DNA of 64,000 bases from Shinisaurus crocodilurus (lineage: Eukaryota > Chordata > Lepidosauria > Squamata > Shinisauridae): NCBI GenBank assembly GCA_021292165.1, contig CM037878.1, forward strand, positions 190,959,118-191,023,117, in the 5' to 3' direction. Positions 1 to 12,234 of this stretch are shown here, one piece after another. Below the pieces are notes generated by a model. The model worked only from the letters and a program-made list of their open reading frames with translations. It was not told the DNA's origin and made no database searches. Every line of letters starts with the position of its first letter. Position 1 is the first letter of the stretch. A program made the translations under genes and the position numbers.

Positions 1-330
1 AAGGTCCCCATTGGCATCTCAGGTGCAATCATATGCACACTTCTCGATCATCCCAGTTTGCAGGACATGGAATAATGGGTTCAAGTTACAGGAACCCAGA
101 TTCCACCTGAACATCAGGAAAAATTTCCTGACTGTTAGAGCAATAAGACAATGGAATCAACTACCTAGGGAGGTGGTGGGCTCTCCCACTCTGGAGGCAT
201 TCAAGGTGAAGCTGGACGGCCATCTATCAGGGATGCTTTGACCTGGATTCCTGCATTGAGCAGGGGGTTGGACTCAATGGCTTTATAGGCCCCTTCCAAC
301 TCTACTTTTCTATGATTTTATGACTTATTT
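1..330 (+). mobile_element. CR1 LINE 3' end
   Basis: End of CR1 open frame 2 and its 3' UTR, cut by the window edge. Typical reading AIRQWNQLPREVVGSP.LEAFK, then the CR1 terminus with ggggttggactcaatgg and ccttccaactct near 265-305. Reading frame is broken. Confidence 0.85.
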
Positions 331-388
331 GTAGGTAAGCCCAAGTGGGATTCATAGAACTTATTTCTGGGTAAAGATCCGGCTTTTA

Positions 389-482
389 GGGCACAATCCT
401 ATGGATGTTTAGTCAGAAAAAAGCCCTATGCTGAGAGTTGTTGGACTTTTTTTCTGTCTAAACATGCATAGGATTGTGTCCT
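389..482. mobile_element. Short inverted-repeat MITE
   Basis: About 34-bp inverted ends (ggcacaatcctatgg at the left, cataggattgtgtcc at the right) around a short core. A TTA trinucleotide flanks both sides, which would suit a PIF/Harbinger-type duplication, but the family is inferred. Confidence 0.5.
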
Positions 483-984
483 TAGGCTCCTAAGCAAACA
501 TGACTAGTGGAGTAGTCCTATCCAGCTATGCTTCTACTTACCAGATGCAATCCTGGTGAAACACCTTATTACTGCGTTTCAGGCATGCCCACTGCACATT
601 GACATGGCCATTGACACCCCCATGGAAATACAGCGTCATGGCGGCCAAAATGTCTTTTAAATGCCAGGTGTAGATTAGTACACGTATATGGAAGTTACCC
701 CTTATGGGGTGAAGTAAGTGACTGGCTCCACCCTCTCAGCCATCGTTTTAGACCTGGCTCCAGTTGGTGAGCCTTGGGACTCTAGCAGCAGCAACAACAA
801 AAATACATCTAACAAGCCAGAAGTCGGCCCACCCCCTGTTTATTCATATTGTTTATTTAAATATTTATTTAAAATATTTATATGCCACCTTTCAGGGTAA
901 AATCCCTCTCAAGGCAGCTAACAGAAATAAAACATCAACAACAGGCTTTAATTGAGACTGCCCTTTCCTCCCAGGCATTTAATG

Positions 985-1188
985 GCATTTAAGGGTATTT
1001 AATGGCATGATGGGGCATTTATGTTGGCTGCTTTTAAGAGGTCTAGTTTGTACTAAAATTGTTTTAGCTGTTAAGTTGTTTTTAAATTTTGTATATTGGG
1101 GAAATGTTATGCTGTCGTGTTTTATTGTATTCATGTCCTTATGAATTGTTGTAAACCACCCAGAAAGCTTTGGCTATTGGGCAGTAGA

Positions 1189-1232
<44 letters not shown>

Positions 1233-1257
1233 CAACAACAACAACAACAACAACAAC
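985..1257 (+). mobile_element. L2/CR1-like LINE 3' UTR ending in (AAT)n(AAC)n
   Basis: Contains the widely shared end motif ttgtaaaccacccaga followed by ggctattgggcagtagaaat, then a microsatellite tail of AAT units (about 1190-1228) switching to AAC units (to 1257). Upstream, 840-935 is a second LINE-end fragment in the opposite orientation. Confidence 0.6.
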
Positions 1258-1947
1258 TGAAACAGGCATTTTTTGGTTTGATTTTGTTGTTGTAAAAAGT
1301 CTTTTTAACAAGAAAAAGGAGAAGGAGAAGACAACTCAGCAGCACTGGAAAGCCCCAAGGGAGGAAGTCCTGGCTAAGTCCCTTAGGGGACTTTTCAGAA
1401 AGCTCAAGAGCAGCTGAAGAGGCTGCAAGGACAGAACGGAATGAAAATTTGTAAAATGAAGAGCACACTCAGCACCAGCACCAGCACCAGCCTCAGCCAC
1501 CTCCTTACAGTACGGTAAGCACTGAAGCCCTGCACGCTGAGACATTTCTCCAAAATTCTTCCCACAATTTTCAGGCGCAATTTCTTTTTGCTCCCCCCCC
1601 CCCAGTGAAGGATCAAAAATAAATAGATCGAAAAATTCAGCACAGTTGCCACTGCTGCCCCCAACACACACAAGCACACCAGCATCTGCCTTGAGGCAGC
1701 CACCTCACTCTGCCTAAGGGTAGGGCTGACCCTGCCATTCAGCGAGGTGGTTGCAATTGCACTGCGAGAAGCATTCACTGCTGCCTGCCCTCCCTCGTCG
1801 GCCTTGCCTGCCTTCCTGCGGCTGCCCAAGGGAGCCCAACCCACAAGTTTGCAGAAGGAGGGGATAGCAGCAGCTGCTCCTCCTCCTCCTCCTCCTCAGC
1901 ACCAGCTCAGGGGACAGTGTCGGTGGGCTCCCACAGGACGCTGGGCT

Positions 1948-2627
1948 CAGGGCCGGATTAAGATAGGGGCTATTGGAGCTGCTACCCCAAAACAGGCCCA
2001 CAATCAGGACCGGTGCAGGGCAGTTTGGCACCCCAGGCGAAATAGTATTTAGCGGGGGGGCCTCTCCAAAGCAGCCCTGCTCTGCAAAAAAAAAACAAAC
2101 CCTGCGCCGCCGCCACCAACCTACCTTCCCCCCGCCCTAGCAGCAGCTGCTGCTGCTGCTGCTGCCGCCGCTGCCGCCGCCGCCGCCAAGGAGGAGGAAG
2201 TGACGCGACGGGACCCCCGCGCTGTTTTTTGCCGGGGAAACCATGGCAACAGGGCTGTTTAAGCCCTGTTGCCCTGGTTCCTCCCGCCAAAACAACGCGG
2301 GCGGGGCTCCGGAAGCGACACGACGCGGAGAAGGTAGGTGGCGGGGGGGGTCGGGGAGGTGATGGCGGCGGCGGCGGCGGGAGGCGCAGCAGCAGCGAGC
2401 GGGAGGGCGGGGGGAGGCGCAGCGGCGAGCGGGACGGGAGGGTGCGGTGGTGGCGGCGGGAGGGAGGGAGGGTGGGGAGGCGGAGGCCTGGCGGGGGCGG
2501 CGCAGCGGAGGCAGAGGCCTGGCGGGGGCGGCGCAGTGGCAGCGAAGAGGAGCGCAGCGTTTCTGCGCCCTCTTCAGCTGCGCGCCCTCCTCAGCACCAG
2601 GCCCATAATGCTCTTAATCCGGCCCTG
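1948..2627. mobile_element. GC-rich foldback hAT-like element with 8-bp TSD
   Basis: Inverted ends cagggccggattaag and cttaatccggccctg are flanked by identical 8-bp duplications gctgggct (1940-1947 and 2628-2635), the hAT signature. The interior is very GC- and CpG-rich with CTG/GCC and GGC runs. The middle folds back: aaccatggcaacaggg near 2239 is answered by ccctgttgccctggtt near 2263, and similarity of the arms continues outward for roughly 150 bp. No transposase is visible, so it is non-autonomous. Gly/Ala/Arg-rich reading frames here are composition artefacts. Confidence 0.75.
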
Positions 2628-2834
2628 GCTGGGCTCTCAGCAGCTGCCCATGGATGCCAATCCCTGATGCCAAATCTGCATTGGTGGGAGGGGCTATAAG
2701 TCATGTGATTTGCAGAAGGTCCTAGTTTCCACCCCCAGTATCTGCAGTCAGATGGATCTCAAGTACTTCTGCCTGAGACCTCGGAGAGTAGAAAGGACTG
2801 GGTGAGACTGAGCAGTGGTTTGACTCAGGATGGC

Positions 2835-3050
2835 CGTTTGAGGCATCCAGCAGTCACTCCAGCAGGCAGTACGGATGGTGATGAGAGGGGAAGTGGGGCC
2901 ATTCCACCAGTCCTGCTGAAAGGCCTCCCCTTCATGAAGATTCCTCCTCCCTCAACTGTCACCACCAGCTGCCATTCCAGCAGGTTGTACAGAGGGAGAG
3001 GAGAGGGAAAGCAGGGCCATTCCACCAGCCCTGCTAAAAGACTACCTTGT
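2835..3050. repeat. Imperfect two-copy tandem repeat
   Basis: Two units of about 80 bp (near 2846-2925 and 2965-3045) share actccagcagg / attccagcagg, gagaggggaa and gccattccaccag. Likely part of a degraded transposon; family not recognised. Confidence 0.5.
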
Positions 3051-3099
3051 TTTTTCCTCCTCTCTACCCATCCCCTTTTCCTTGCATGCCATGCTTTTT

Positions 3100-3225
3100 A
3101 GTTTGTACGCCTGCAGGCAGGGACTGTCTTGTTTCACTGATGGCATTTAAGCCACTCTGGGAGCTTTTGGGGGCTATTGTCTGAGGAGCAGGATAAATAT
3201 ACTTTAAATAAATAAATATGTAGCA
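3100..3225 (+). mobile_element. LINE 3' end fragment
   Basis: Has gcctgcaggcagggactgtctt, a common end of reptile L2/CR1-like LINEs, followed by an A-rich (AAAT)n tail. Confidence 0.45.
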
Positions 3226-3352
3226 CTGAAGAAACAATATTTAGGCACCCACACCCCATTCCCATGTTATGGCAATCTGTAGCAACCAAATGTCACACAA
3301 ACCTGTGTAACCACAAATCTGTGGATCCAAGACTATGTTACTAGCACAATGG

Positions 3353-3876
3353 CAAAACAAACAAACAAACAAACAAACAAACATGCTAGGCATGCACGAG
3401 TGCAGTGGTTTGTATATGGTATAATATATGGAGGGCACCTTAATAGTGAAATCTGCTAATGGCATTCTCATTTCCTGTTTGCTAGTGTGTGTTGTTGTAC
3501 TCAAGTGTCAGTTTGTAAACTGCACCATGCAAGTGTGTCCCCAGACATATTTTGTTCATGACACAGTGATGTATGAGAGCTGCTTGGACAACACACACAC
3601 ACACACACACACACACCATGTGGAGCAATGTACAAACCTCTGAACCATCCCTCAGTGCTACCATTTCTAGCTATCTTTCCTTATCTCCTTAGTTACCTGG
3701 AATAATATGATGATTCCATCTAGGGATAATTAATTTGGTGCTATTTAATAACAGCAACCAATCCTTCCTTGGAATATCTGAGATCTTAACAGAGACATTG
3801 AGCTGAGCTTAATAAACATGGCTAGCCCTGGAGCCCCGATTCTACTACACAGACCTCTTATTTAGCTGGTCTTTAA

Positions 3877-3908
<32 letters not shown>
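3353..3908. repeat. Cluster of microsatellites
   Basis: (AAAC)n at 3353-3382, (CA)n at 3591-3616 and (ATCA)n at 3878-3908. No gene seen between them. Confidence 0.85.
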
Positions 3909-3909
<1 letters not shown>

Positions 3910-5155
3910 CATCATCCATCACAGACATTCGTTGCCACTTGTTTCTGTGATTTTCAGTTGCATTTACTGTGCTGCTTCACTTCATTATGCAGTTCCATGT
4001 GTTGCACAAAACAAGTTTTGCTGTGTTTATCATTTGTTAAGCAGGCGTTTTTCAACCCAACATAATTGGCAGTCCTTCTATGCTAGTCTCTCAGGTGAGC
4101 TAGGAGGAATCACTCAGCCTCCAGATTGTGAAAAGCAAGGACACAGCTTGTTACAGCACTGTTACGCAGGTCTTGTTTATTTCCTTCTGGGTGAAACGTC
4201 ATGTAAAACAGAGGTCCCTGTACTGCAAAAACAACCCCCGGCATGCTAACATGCAGCCTGGCCTGGACCTAACTCGATTAATCAAGAAACTCAGTAACTG
4301 CTATGCGGTTCACGTAAAAGAAGAAAGAAGTGTTCTGTTTGCGTACTACTAGCATCCCCATATTGCGTTTCAGCCAGTGCTGGTCTTCATCAAGACGTAT
4401 GGCCTTGAATCCATTTTGACAAATGCTAGAGCTGGCTGGAATGCATAGAGACATCATTATGTGGCTGCTAATGCCTAGAACAAAGATATTGCTTTTGAGC
4501 ATTAACCAAGAGACTGTTTGTAAGCTCAACAGTTAAGCAAGTAAACTACAGAGTGTAATATTTATTAAAGGGTCACAGGAGTGCCCCTTTAGTTAAGGTG
4601 AGTCACCCCCCCCAAAAAAAGGTTCCATCATTATAGCCCTCAAAATTCTATTGCTTATAAAAATGACACCTGTTGAGCTAAAATCTTGAACCTTGGTATC
4701 CATGACGTACCTGTTGAGGTCTACCATTGTGCAAAGTTTCAAAACAATCCAATACAAATTGCCAGAGGGACAGCAAGCTAGAAAGTGCTGAGATATGACA
4801 CATTTGCCCTTTTTCTCCAATCTGCGGCACAGCATACCATATATTTCCTTCAAATTTTGGTGGAAATTAATGATGGACTTTATTCAGGCTTGTCGGGGAG
4901 GTGTGCCTTTCATTGGTTTGGTAAAGTTCTGAGCAAAGGTTTCAAAGGTTATTATTAAGGTTTTTCTGCCCCCATTGAAGCCTATGGCAGGCAGCAACTG
5001 CTGGCAAAGTTATGTTGTGCGTGCTCAGTTTTATTCTGAGGCTAGAATGTTGCCAGTACTCCAGTGTTTTCAAAGGAATTCTGTGTTACAGAGAGAATCC
5101 AGTGTGGACTCTGTGTGCAATGCCTATTCCTCTAGTTATGGAATATGACCTCACC

Positions 5156-5285
5156 AGAGGTGGGCAATATGTGACCCATCAGACATTTTGGCCTACAGCT
5201 ACCATCATCTCTCATCATTGACTATGCTGACTAGGGTTGAAAAGAGTTGTAGTCCAAAACATCTGGAATTACCCAGCCCTGGGTT
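5156..5285. mobile_element. Decayed hAT-like MITE
   Basis: Left end aggtgggcaatatgtgaccc and the ttttggcctacagctaccatcat / gttgtagtccaaaacatct inverted core match the MITE family seen intact at 8391 and 15356. Confidence 0.6.
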
Positions 5286-5954
5286 CCACTTTACTACACA
5301 GATGGGGATCGGGGGGGGGGGGGCATTGTGGGACTATTGCATGAATGGCACTTTTTTCCTAAGCTTAACTGTGTGTGTGAGGGTGTGCTTTTTGGAGGGC
5401 TGGCATTCACAGGGAAGGAAAAGTTAACCACAGCCCGTTAGAAATGCTATTTGAGCTCGAAATGGTCCCTCGATCCTAAACATGTGCCTTGATGTACATT
5501 AGGGGTAGGGAAATGGTGTGTCGAGGCTGTACTTCCCCTCCTCCTTCCAAGAAGATCCGCACGCAGGCTTCTAACCAAAAAGCTTTATTAGGACAGATGC
5601 CAGCCTAGCAAACTGGCTTAGAAGTACAAAATAAGTGGATTGCAGAGTCAATCACAAAAGAAACAGGCTTAGTTAGAATACCAGCCATTAAGGAAGATTG
5701 CCCTATTGTTGAGAAGTTGATTCCAAACTGGAAACCTCTCCTCCCTTCCAGACTCAAATTACCCACACCCACGCCCCTAAGGTGGGTCCTTATTCTTAAG
5801 GGCCAATCTCTTGGAGGGCCTGACACTCCTCAGCTGGTCCAGCCTTCTTAGCTGACATCTGACCAGGGTGGGGGTGGGTGGTGGGGTTAGTGACACTTGA
5901 TTTGCCCTCCTCCCGATCAGAGAGCTCAGATTGCTTTCCCATGGAATTTGACAC

Positions 5955-6330
5955 TGATAGTAGTAGTAGGCGATCACTCGTGACCGAGTAAGATTGTCTT
6001 CCAGGATAAAAGTTACAAAAAGAAAAAATTTTAAAGGAGGAAATTCTAAAAAAATTGTGTAGACTCTAGTAATGGGTCCGTAAGTGACTGTGGAGGCCAA
6101 TTCTAGATCCACACAGCTTCCCACAGTGAGGACACAGGTTACCAGATGGAAGATGGTCCTGTAAAGAATTCGTTTGATGTGCTTTTCGCTTAGCACGTTT
6201 CTCCCTTTCACCTTGCACTCGGGCTTCTTCAAAGTCCATAGAACCTTTGTGAAAGGCCAACCTCCAGTTAGATCGTTCATGGGCCAGAGCTTCCCAGAAG
6301 ATGAACAACATTTGGAGGGCAACAGGTTCC
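5955..6330 (-). pseudogene. Non-LTR retrotransposon C-terminal fragment with a CCHH-like motif
   Basis: The minus strand encodes ERSNWRLAFHKG, EKRAKRKAHQTN and CPHCGKLCGSRIGL followed by HSHLRTH, a zinc-finger-like ending I associate with vertebrate non-LTR retrotransposon proteins. The 3' side (5960-6005) holds gcgatcactcgtgaccgag. Family assignment is uncertain and the frame is broken. Confidence 0.4.
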
Positions 6331-6611
6331 CCATCCCTGATTTAAATGTACCCATCTGGTTATGTAGCTTGTGTTCTGTAGTACAGCTGTCAATGTGCCT
6401 CTCCTAACCACTTATTTTCTGGATTAGATTGAGTATATGTATTTCTAGAGTTCTAGGTCTAGCTTCTGATCCTAACCCAATTACATGGGAGTAAGTCCTG
6501 GTGTGCTCAGTGAAATTGCTTCGAAATAGTAGGCTTAAGACCACAACCCAATTCTGAATAGTGCTTTAAAAGTTGCATAGAGGAAATCCAGTCAAATAAA
6601 ATAATAAGCAT

Positions 6612-6848
6612 TCACTTATTTATTTATTTATTTATTTTCTTATATTTATATCCACCTTTTTTCCTGCAAGGAACCCAAGTCGGCTTACATAATCCTCATC
6701 CTCCTCTCCATTTTATCCTCACAACAATCCTGTGAGGTAGGTTAGGCTTTGGCTGTCTTAAAGTCACCCAGTGAGCTTCATGGCCATGTGGGGACTAGAA
6801 CCCAGATCTCCCGTCCCAGTCCAACACTCTAACCATCATGCCACACTT
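6612..6848 (-). mobile_element. tRNA-derived SINE (Sauria-SINE type)
   Basis: Reversed copy: (TTTA)n tail at 6618-6642, the body with gtgaggtaggttaggc, and the tRNA-like head with gggactagaacccagatctc (B box) and the A-box side near 6825-6845. Near full length. Confidence 0.8.
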
Positions 6849-7473
6849 GCTCTCATTGCCTAACAGGATTTGCGGGGTGAGGAACAGGCCTCACATAATA
6901 CAAGTAAAAAACAACAGCACATATTGCCTAACAACATTTTTAAAAAGAGTATATGTTTCCATTTACTTTTATTTCTATAATCTTTTTTTTAATGTAGTAA
7001 GCAACTATTACGTTGCCTTATATTGTGAGATCAAAAGGGTCTGCATTTAATATTCTGTAGGGGCAATTGTCCATGCGGTCTGAGATTATGTCTTTGGAAC
7101 ATCAAAGTCTGTTTCCTCCAGTGGCACCCTTGGGCAGATCCTATGATCACATGGAAGCTATTGCTAAGATTTAGACTGGCTTTTATGTGTAGGAAATATC
7201 TCCTCACCAGAATGGGCTGCTGCCTGGAGAAAAGAAGGAAGTGAGACAAGGGGATAATATACACATCAATATGAAGAGTAATTTAAAGATGGATCTTACA
7301 TGGAATTTATATTACAGGCAACGAACGCTGAAATGAATTTGCTCCTTTAAATTTTCTTCAAAAGTATCCTATGTGAATTTTGATGTTGAACATTCACCAC
7401 ACCAGCTACTTTCTTAATATTTGTCCAACATTCACTAAAGTTTCTGTATCAGCAAAACTTTGCATCAAATGAT

Positions 7474-7565
7474 ATTGGGTTGGATCCAGATTTAGCCATA
7501 CTTAGGGCAGATCCATTGAAATGAATGAGACTTCTTAGTCTCAGCCAACCATGATTCACTTAAGT
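7474..7565. mobile_element. Short MITE, ggttggatccaga family
   Basis: Begins ggttggatccagatttag. Related copies at 26025-26140 and 32268-32372 have this at one end and its reverse complement at the other, so it is a palindromic non-autonomous DNA element. This copy is incomplete. Confidence 0.45.
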
Positions 7566-8390
7566 CTCATAGATGCAACAAAAAGATTCTTCTCAGGAGA
7601 AAAAAGGGCCGCAATTTGGCAGTTCCCTAGGAAGAGAGAAACTTCCACTTCTGGACAAAAGAGGGTGAAGAAGGAAAAGCAAGATGGTGCCAAAGTCCGT
7701 ATATCGATATTGTGTTTTGGTTGCCATTCATTCTTGTCATGGAACCCCACCCACACATGAACATCCATCATGACACAGCTCCCTTCCTGCGGGTGACATC
7801 AGTTTCTTGATACCACAGACTGCTGTGGCAGTGCAGTTTAAATTGAATATCCATTATAGATTGTTTGGATGCAGCCAGTATGTGTGATCCCAATAGGAAG
7901 ATTGTTTATATAAGATTCCCGATTCATTTAGGAAATGAATGTGCATGAGACATTTAAAGGATTTCTAGACAAAACAACATGGGGCTTTTTTTCTTTTTTT
8001 TGCTGTTCATTTTTCCAAAATAGCCATAGGCACTTGGCCATATTATTACAGGAATACAGCAAAACATCTGCTATTACTATTGGGGATTTTGCCTCTGTGC
8101 TTATGTGTGTGGTCTGATAAGTCATAGACATATATATCTCAATGTAATATTACAGTTTTGCTCTTGAAGCAGAGGTTTTGCTGCAAAGCTTCTGCCTGTT
8201 TAAAGGCCAAATTGTGAACATATGGAAAAGCAGGCATGACACATAAGCCAATGCTAGGGACATAGGAACAACATCAGTACAACTCTTTCGCTTATCATAG
8301 AATGGACATCCTCTGACTCCGTCAAATCCCTAGAGACCTCCATACAAGCCTTCATTTGAGGTCACCTCTATCTTGTGCCTCATTATAAGC

Positions 8391-8524
8391 CAGGGGTGGG
8401 CAACTTGTGCCCCTCCAGATGGTTTGGCCTACAACTCCCATCATCCTGCACCATTGACTATGTTGGCATGGGCTGATGGGAACTGTAGGCCAAAACATCT
8501 GGAAGGCCACAAGTTGCCCACCCA
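8391..8524. mobile_element. hAT-like MITE with 8-bp TSD
   Basis: 134 bp between TSDs ttataagc (8383-8390, 8525-8532). Ends caggggtgggcaacttg and caagttgcccaccc, with palindromic inner arms (ttggcctacaactcccat / gggaactgtaggccaaaa). Confidence 0.85.
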
Positions 8525-8599
8525 TTATAAGCTGTATACTCATTTGGCCTCTTGGTGATGACATCCACCATGTGCCATATCTGAATGGTGATGGCACAT

Positions 8600-8765
8600 A
8601 GACCAATGTTCTCTGTGGCTCCTGCCCAGCTTTGAAATTCTCTTCCCTCAGAAAACTGACAGCCCAAACCAGGGCGTTTTCTGAAAGTAAAGGCTCTAAA
8701 CAATTGCTTTCCCCCGTATGAGCCTGCCTGTTGTCTGAGAATCACCCGGCCGGTACACAACACAA
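8600..8765 (+). mobile_element. L2-like LINE C-terminal coding remnant
   Basis: Translates, with breaks, to a proline-serine-leucine stretch like the A-F-x-N-S-L-P end of vertebrate L2/CR1 open frame 2. Highly decayed. Confidence 0.35.
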
Positions 8766-8851
8766 CAGCTGGTAAGTTTTTCTTCCCTTCTTCATGCTTC
8801 TTTTCTGGGTTTACTCAATTTGTAAATCTCAGAGTGATGTATTTTTTTCAG

Positions 8852-8990
8852 ACAGGTAGCCCTGTTAGTCTGTAGCAACAAAAACAACAAAGAGTCTTGT
8901 GACACCTTAAAGACTGAGAAATTTATTATGGTATAAATTTTCATAGTCTAGAGTCCACTTCAGCAAATACAGGCATATATCTGGGTGGGT
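8852..8990 (-). mobile_element. Penelope-like element 3' terminal fragment
   Basis: Carries gagtcttgtgacaccttaaag and tagagtccacttcagcaaat, which are the reverse complement of the shared Penelope 3' end (compare 49265-49335). A run of T follows at about 8988. Confidence 0.6.
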
Positions 8991-11630
8991 TTTTTTTTTT
9001 TTTTTAATTAACATCATCAGCAATACAAGAAAGGCAACTTGAGAAAAAATATGATGGTTCATCTAGTAGGCAAGCTCTTGAGCGATTCTTAACATTCTCT
9101 CCTCTTTTATGGCATCACCACCACATAGCAGTGACCACATATGGGCAAATTTTCTTATACATGAAATCAGTTTCCCCCTTGACCTAAGAACAAGAAGAGT
9201 CATGGTCAATCAGACCAAGGAGCACCTAATTTCATGTGCAAAATCACTAATTTGGAGTAGGTCTTTTGGAGTATGGATTAGAAGGGAGAGATTTTTTGAG
9301 GCATCAAAATGTGCAAAGATCTTAACATCTTTGTTTGAGAACTACCGGTATATTGTGTGACTACTATAGGTATATTCTGATGTCTGTGTCTGATAAGTTA
9401 ACCACAATTAAAGTTGCAACTGTCTTATTTTTCTGCAGAAGAAATGCTTTCTCATTTTCTATGGATCAGTTTGACGTAACATCAAATGGCTTGATGCTAT
9501 CAAAGCATGCCTACCACTTTGTACAGTTACATTTCCAAAAATGTACAAATGTACAAATGGCCTTAAAAGTGCTAAGAACACCCCCATTCTGAAAGCAATT
9601 TTGGCTTGGAAAAGGTGATTATTACGGGATTTCTCCATCACTCAGAAAGGATTTTTGTCAGCAAAACTGGCCATATGAGGTCAGGGGAAGGAGATTGCAG
9701 GCAACCTAGCCATAAGCCTTCCTAGACCAGTTTCTCACATTCATTTGTGATGTGATAAATTCGTCATAAGGTGATTATTACATACAGAGAAGGTAAGGGA
9801 CTTACGTTTCTCAGTTTAATTTTGGCATACTCCAGGTGCACTTTCTAAACACCTAATCAGGTCAGGGAGAGTGACCATGTCAGAATTATTCTTGATTCTG
9901 CTCCCCTTTCATTCTTGCTCAACCGTATTTTATTAATCACCAGGTTAAATTCAGCTGTTAGGAAGCTGCCATTCTGACTATTGGTTTGTCTTGCTTACTA
10001 TTGTCTGCACTGACTGGCAACTGCTCTGCAGAGTCTCAAATAGCAGTCTTTCCCAGTTCTACCTGGAGATGAGACCTTCTTATTACCACATATGATGTGT
10101 GCACTCACATGTTCAACCCAAATTTGGATATGGGATCATAGTGAACATCCCAGGATGAGAGCTACTACATCTCTTACAATACTTCTAGGGTGATGGACAA
10201 TTGGGGATACCAGAAAATCTAAACTGCACCTGGTTGGTGAGTCTTCCATAGAACACTAAATACTGTATAAATACTTAAGAGCTCTTAATGGTAAAAAAAA
10301 AAAATGTAGAACCATCGGTTCTACAGTTTGTAATCAGCTGTCTGCATGCACACAGCATGTTTGGAGGGATTACATGGATGGGAGTTCTTTTTATATAAAT
10401 AAAATACCCTTTGGTTGAGCTTGCCAATCCTGAGTAATGGGTTATTTATTTTAAACTTGGGACAAAAGCAATAACAAACATGGATTTCTCACTGGCCTTT
10501 CTATTTGCTCATTAAATCCCCAGAATGAAGGCCAGTTCATGCAATGACTTTCTGTCCACCACATGCTTTTATTCTGTAACTGTGGACAGGTCTATATTAG
10601 GGACCAATTAGATCTCACAGTCAAGGCAGTTTTTCCAATGCTTTTGAGGCAGTGAGGTGAGGAGGGATAGGGGAGGGAATAGCTTCTCAACATTCAGCCC
10701 AGTCCAGTAAAAAAGAAGGGGATCAGAGCTAATTTGTTTTGAAAGGATCTTGCAGGAGAAGAAGACAGAGAGAGACTAGTTAGTCCACTTGGAAGATTGT
10801 CCTGGGACTTGATTCAATGATACTTATTCGAGCCTAAAATGTATCTGTGTATGCTATGCGCACCCTGTGTAAATCTTACATTCGTCAGGGTAACAGTGCA
10901 GTGTCTAGATATGTACCGATGTGAAGAGAGCATCAATTCACTGCCTTTTCTTCTCTTGTGGTATTCTATAGCGGATACAGCTTGTGCTTCTCTTCTTTAA
11001 AGGGTTATAGTTAAGCAAAGAATAGAATATGGGAGTTTCTTCATTTTGAAATGTATTGGCAGCTTCTAAGTCAATATAAAAGAGAGCAGGCAGGGCTATG
11101 TACTATCTCCCTGAGAAAGCATCCTTGATTGCTATTTCTCTTTAGCATTTGCAATTCCATGCATGAATTATCATTCAAAATCCTCCAGAATATGTTCCCT
11201 GAATGATTACTTACATGCCTTCTACCACTACTGCAACTCTTACTGCTATTTAAAGCATATTCTTTAACATTCAGAGTCTTCTAGGAACAGAATGCAGAAG
11301 TGGCATGTGCAACGGCTGGGGAGAAGACAGAAATAATTTGCGAGCAAAACCAGGTGGTTGCAGTCGGGGAACTGATCTATTGTTGCTTCAGTCTGTGGTT
11401 GTGCCACAAGCGTTGACTGTGAAGTTCTGTCATGCAGTGGACACGCCTTCAGAGAAACTGTACCTTCTTGGTTTCTATGGTAAGAACATTGCAAAAATCA
11501 ACATATTTTGAGAAAACGTTGACTGGATGAATGTCTCCTATGCTCCAGTTCTTACGTTCAGCTGGAGGTGGTGCTGAGATACAGGGAAGGGACTGCAAAA
11601 GCCTATCCCCTGCATTGTGCAGATACTATG
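8991..11630. other. No gene or clear repeat seen
   Basis: About 2.6 kb of AT-rich sequence with stops in every frame. I found no exon, RNA gene or element with recognisable ends, apart from short A or T runs. Old unrecognised repeats are likely. Confidence 0.5.
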
Positions 11631-11704
11631 GGCCGGTTCACACGACACAGGAACCGCGGGGGAGCAGAAGCCCCCGCGGTTCCTGTGTCATGTGAACGCC
11701 GGCC
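11631..11704. repeat. GC-rich 74-bp hairpin
   Basis: Arms 11631-11662 and 11671-11704 pair almost perfectly (ttcacacgacacagg against cctgtgtcatgtgaa, then aaccgcggggg against cccccgcggtt) around an 8-nt loop. One small bulge and one mismatch. Probably a tiny foldback MITE; the gttcacacgacac end recalls elements at 40262 and 48190. Confidence 0.7.
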
Positions 11705-11774
11705 GGGGGCGCCCCTGCGGGACAGCCACGTGTGGGAACCACACAAAGTGACCATGAGTGGTAGAGGGGTAAGC

Positions 11775-12210
11775 CTCTGATACTGGAAGTAACATATAGC
11801 TACCAAGACTAGTAGCCACTGATAGCCTTCTCCTCCATGAATCTGTCTAATCCCCTTTTAAAACTGTCAAAGCTGGTAGCCATCACTACATCTTCTAGTA
11901 GAAAATTCCATAGTTTAACTATGCACTGTGTGAAGAAGTACTTTCTTTTATCTGTCCTGAACCTCCCTCCATTTGGCTTCATTGGATGACTCCAGGTTCT
12001 AGTATTACGACGGAGAAAAATTATTCGTATTCATTTTCTGCAGGCCATGCATAGTTCTATATATCTTTATCATGTCTTTTTTACCTGCCTTTTTTTCTAA
12101 GCTAAAAAACTCCAAGCATTGTAACCTGGCCTCACAGAAGAGTCATTCCAGCCCCTTGTTCATGTAGGTTGCCATTTTCTTCACCTTTTTGACTGTTGGA
12201 ACATCAACAC
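11775..12210 (-). mobile_element. CR1/L3-like LINE fragment
   Basis: Reverse complement of the family at 36644-36935: actagtagccactgatagcc and ttctcctccatgaatctgtc here match ggctatcaatggctactagt there. Extends to tttctaagctaaaaaactcc near 12097. It lies in the 3' flank of the receptor's last exon, so the gene's 3' UTR may run into it. Confidence 0.7.
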
Positions 12211-12234
12211 TGTTTTACTGGCATCAAGAAGTGT

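Noticed and set aside
1336..2031. Long overlapping minus-strand reading frames (100-146 codons)
   Set aside because: They run across microsatellites and the GC-rich hAT-like element, have no domain and arise from low stop density.
2229..2699. Gly/Arg/Ala-rich reading frames
   Set aside because: Translation of GGC/GCC runs inside the foldback element at 1948-2627.
3353..3908. CRISPR-like regular repeats
   Set aside because: Simple microsatellites without spacers in a vertebrate genome.
5777..6355. 192-codon minus-strand frame as a host gene
   Set aside because: It is the wrong frame of the non-LTR fragment that carries CPHC...HSHLRTH.
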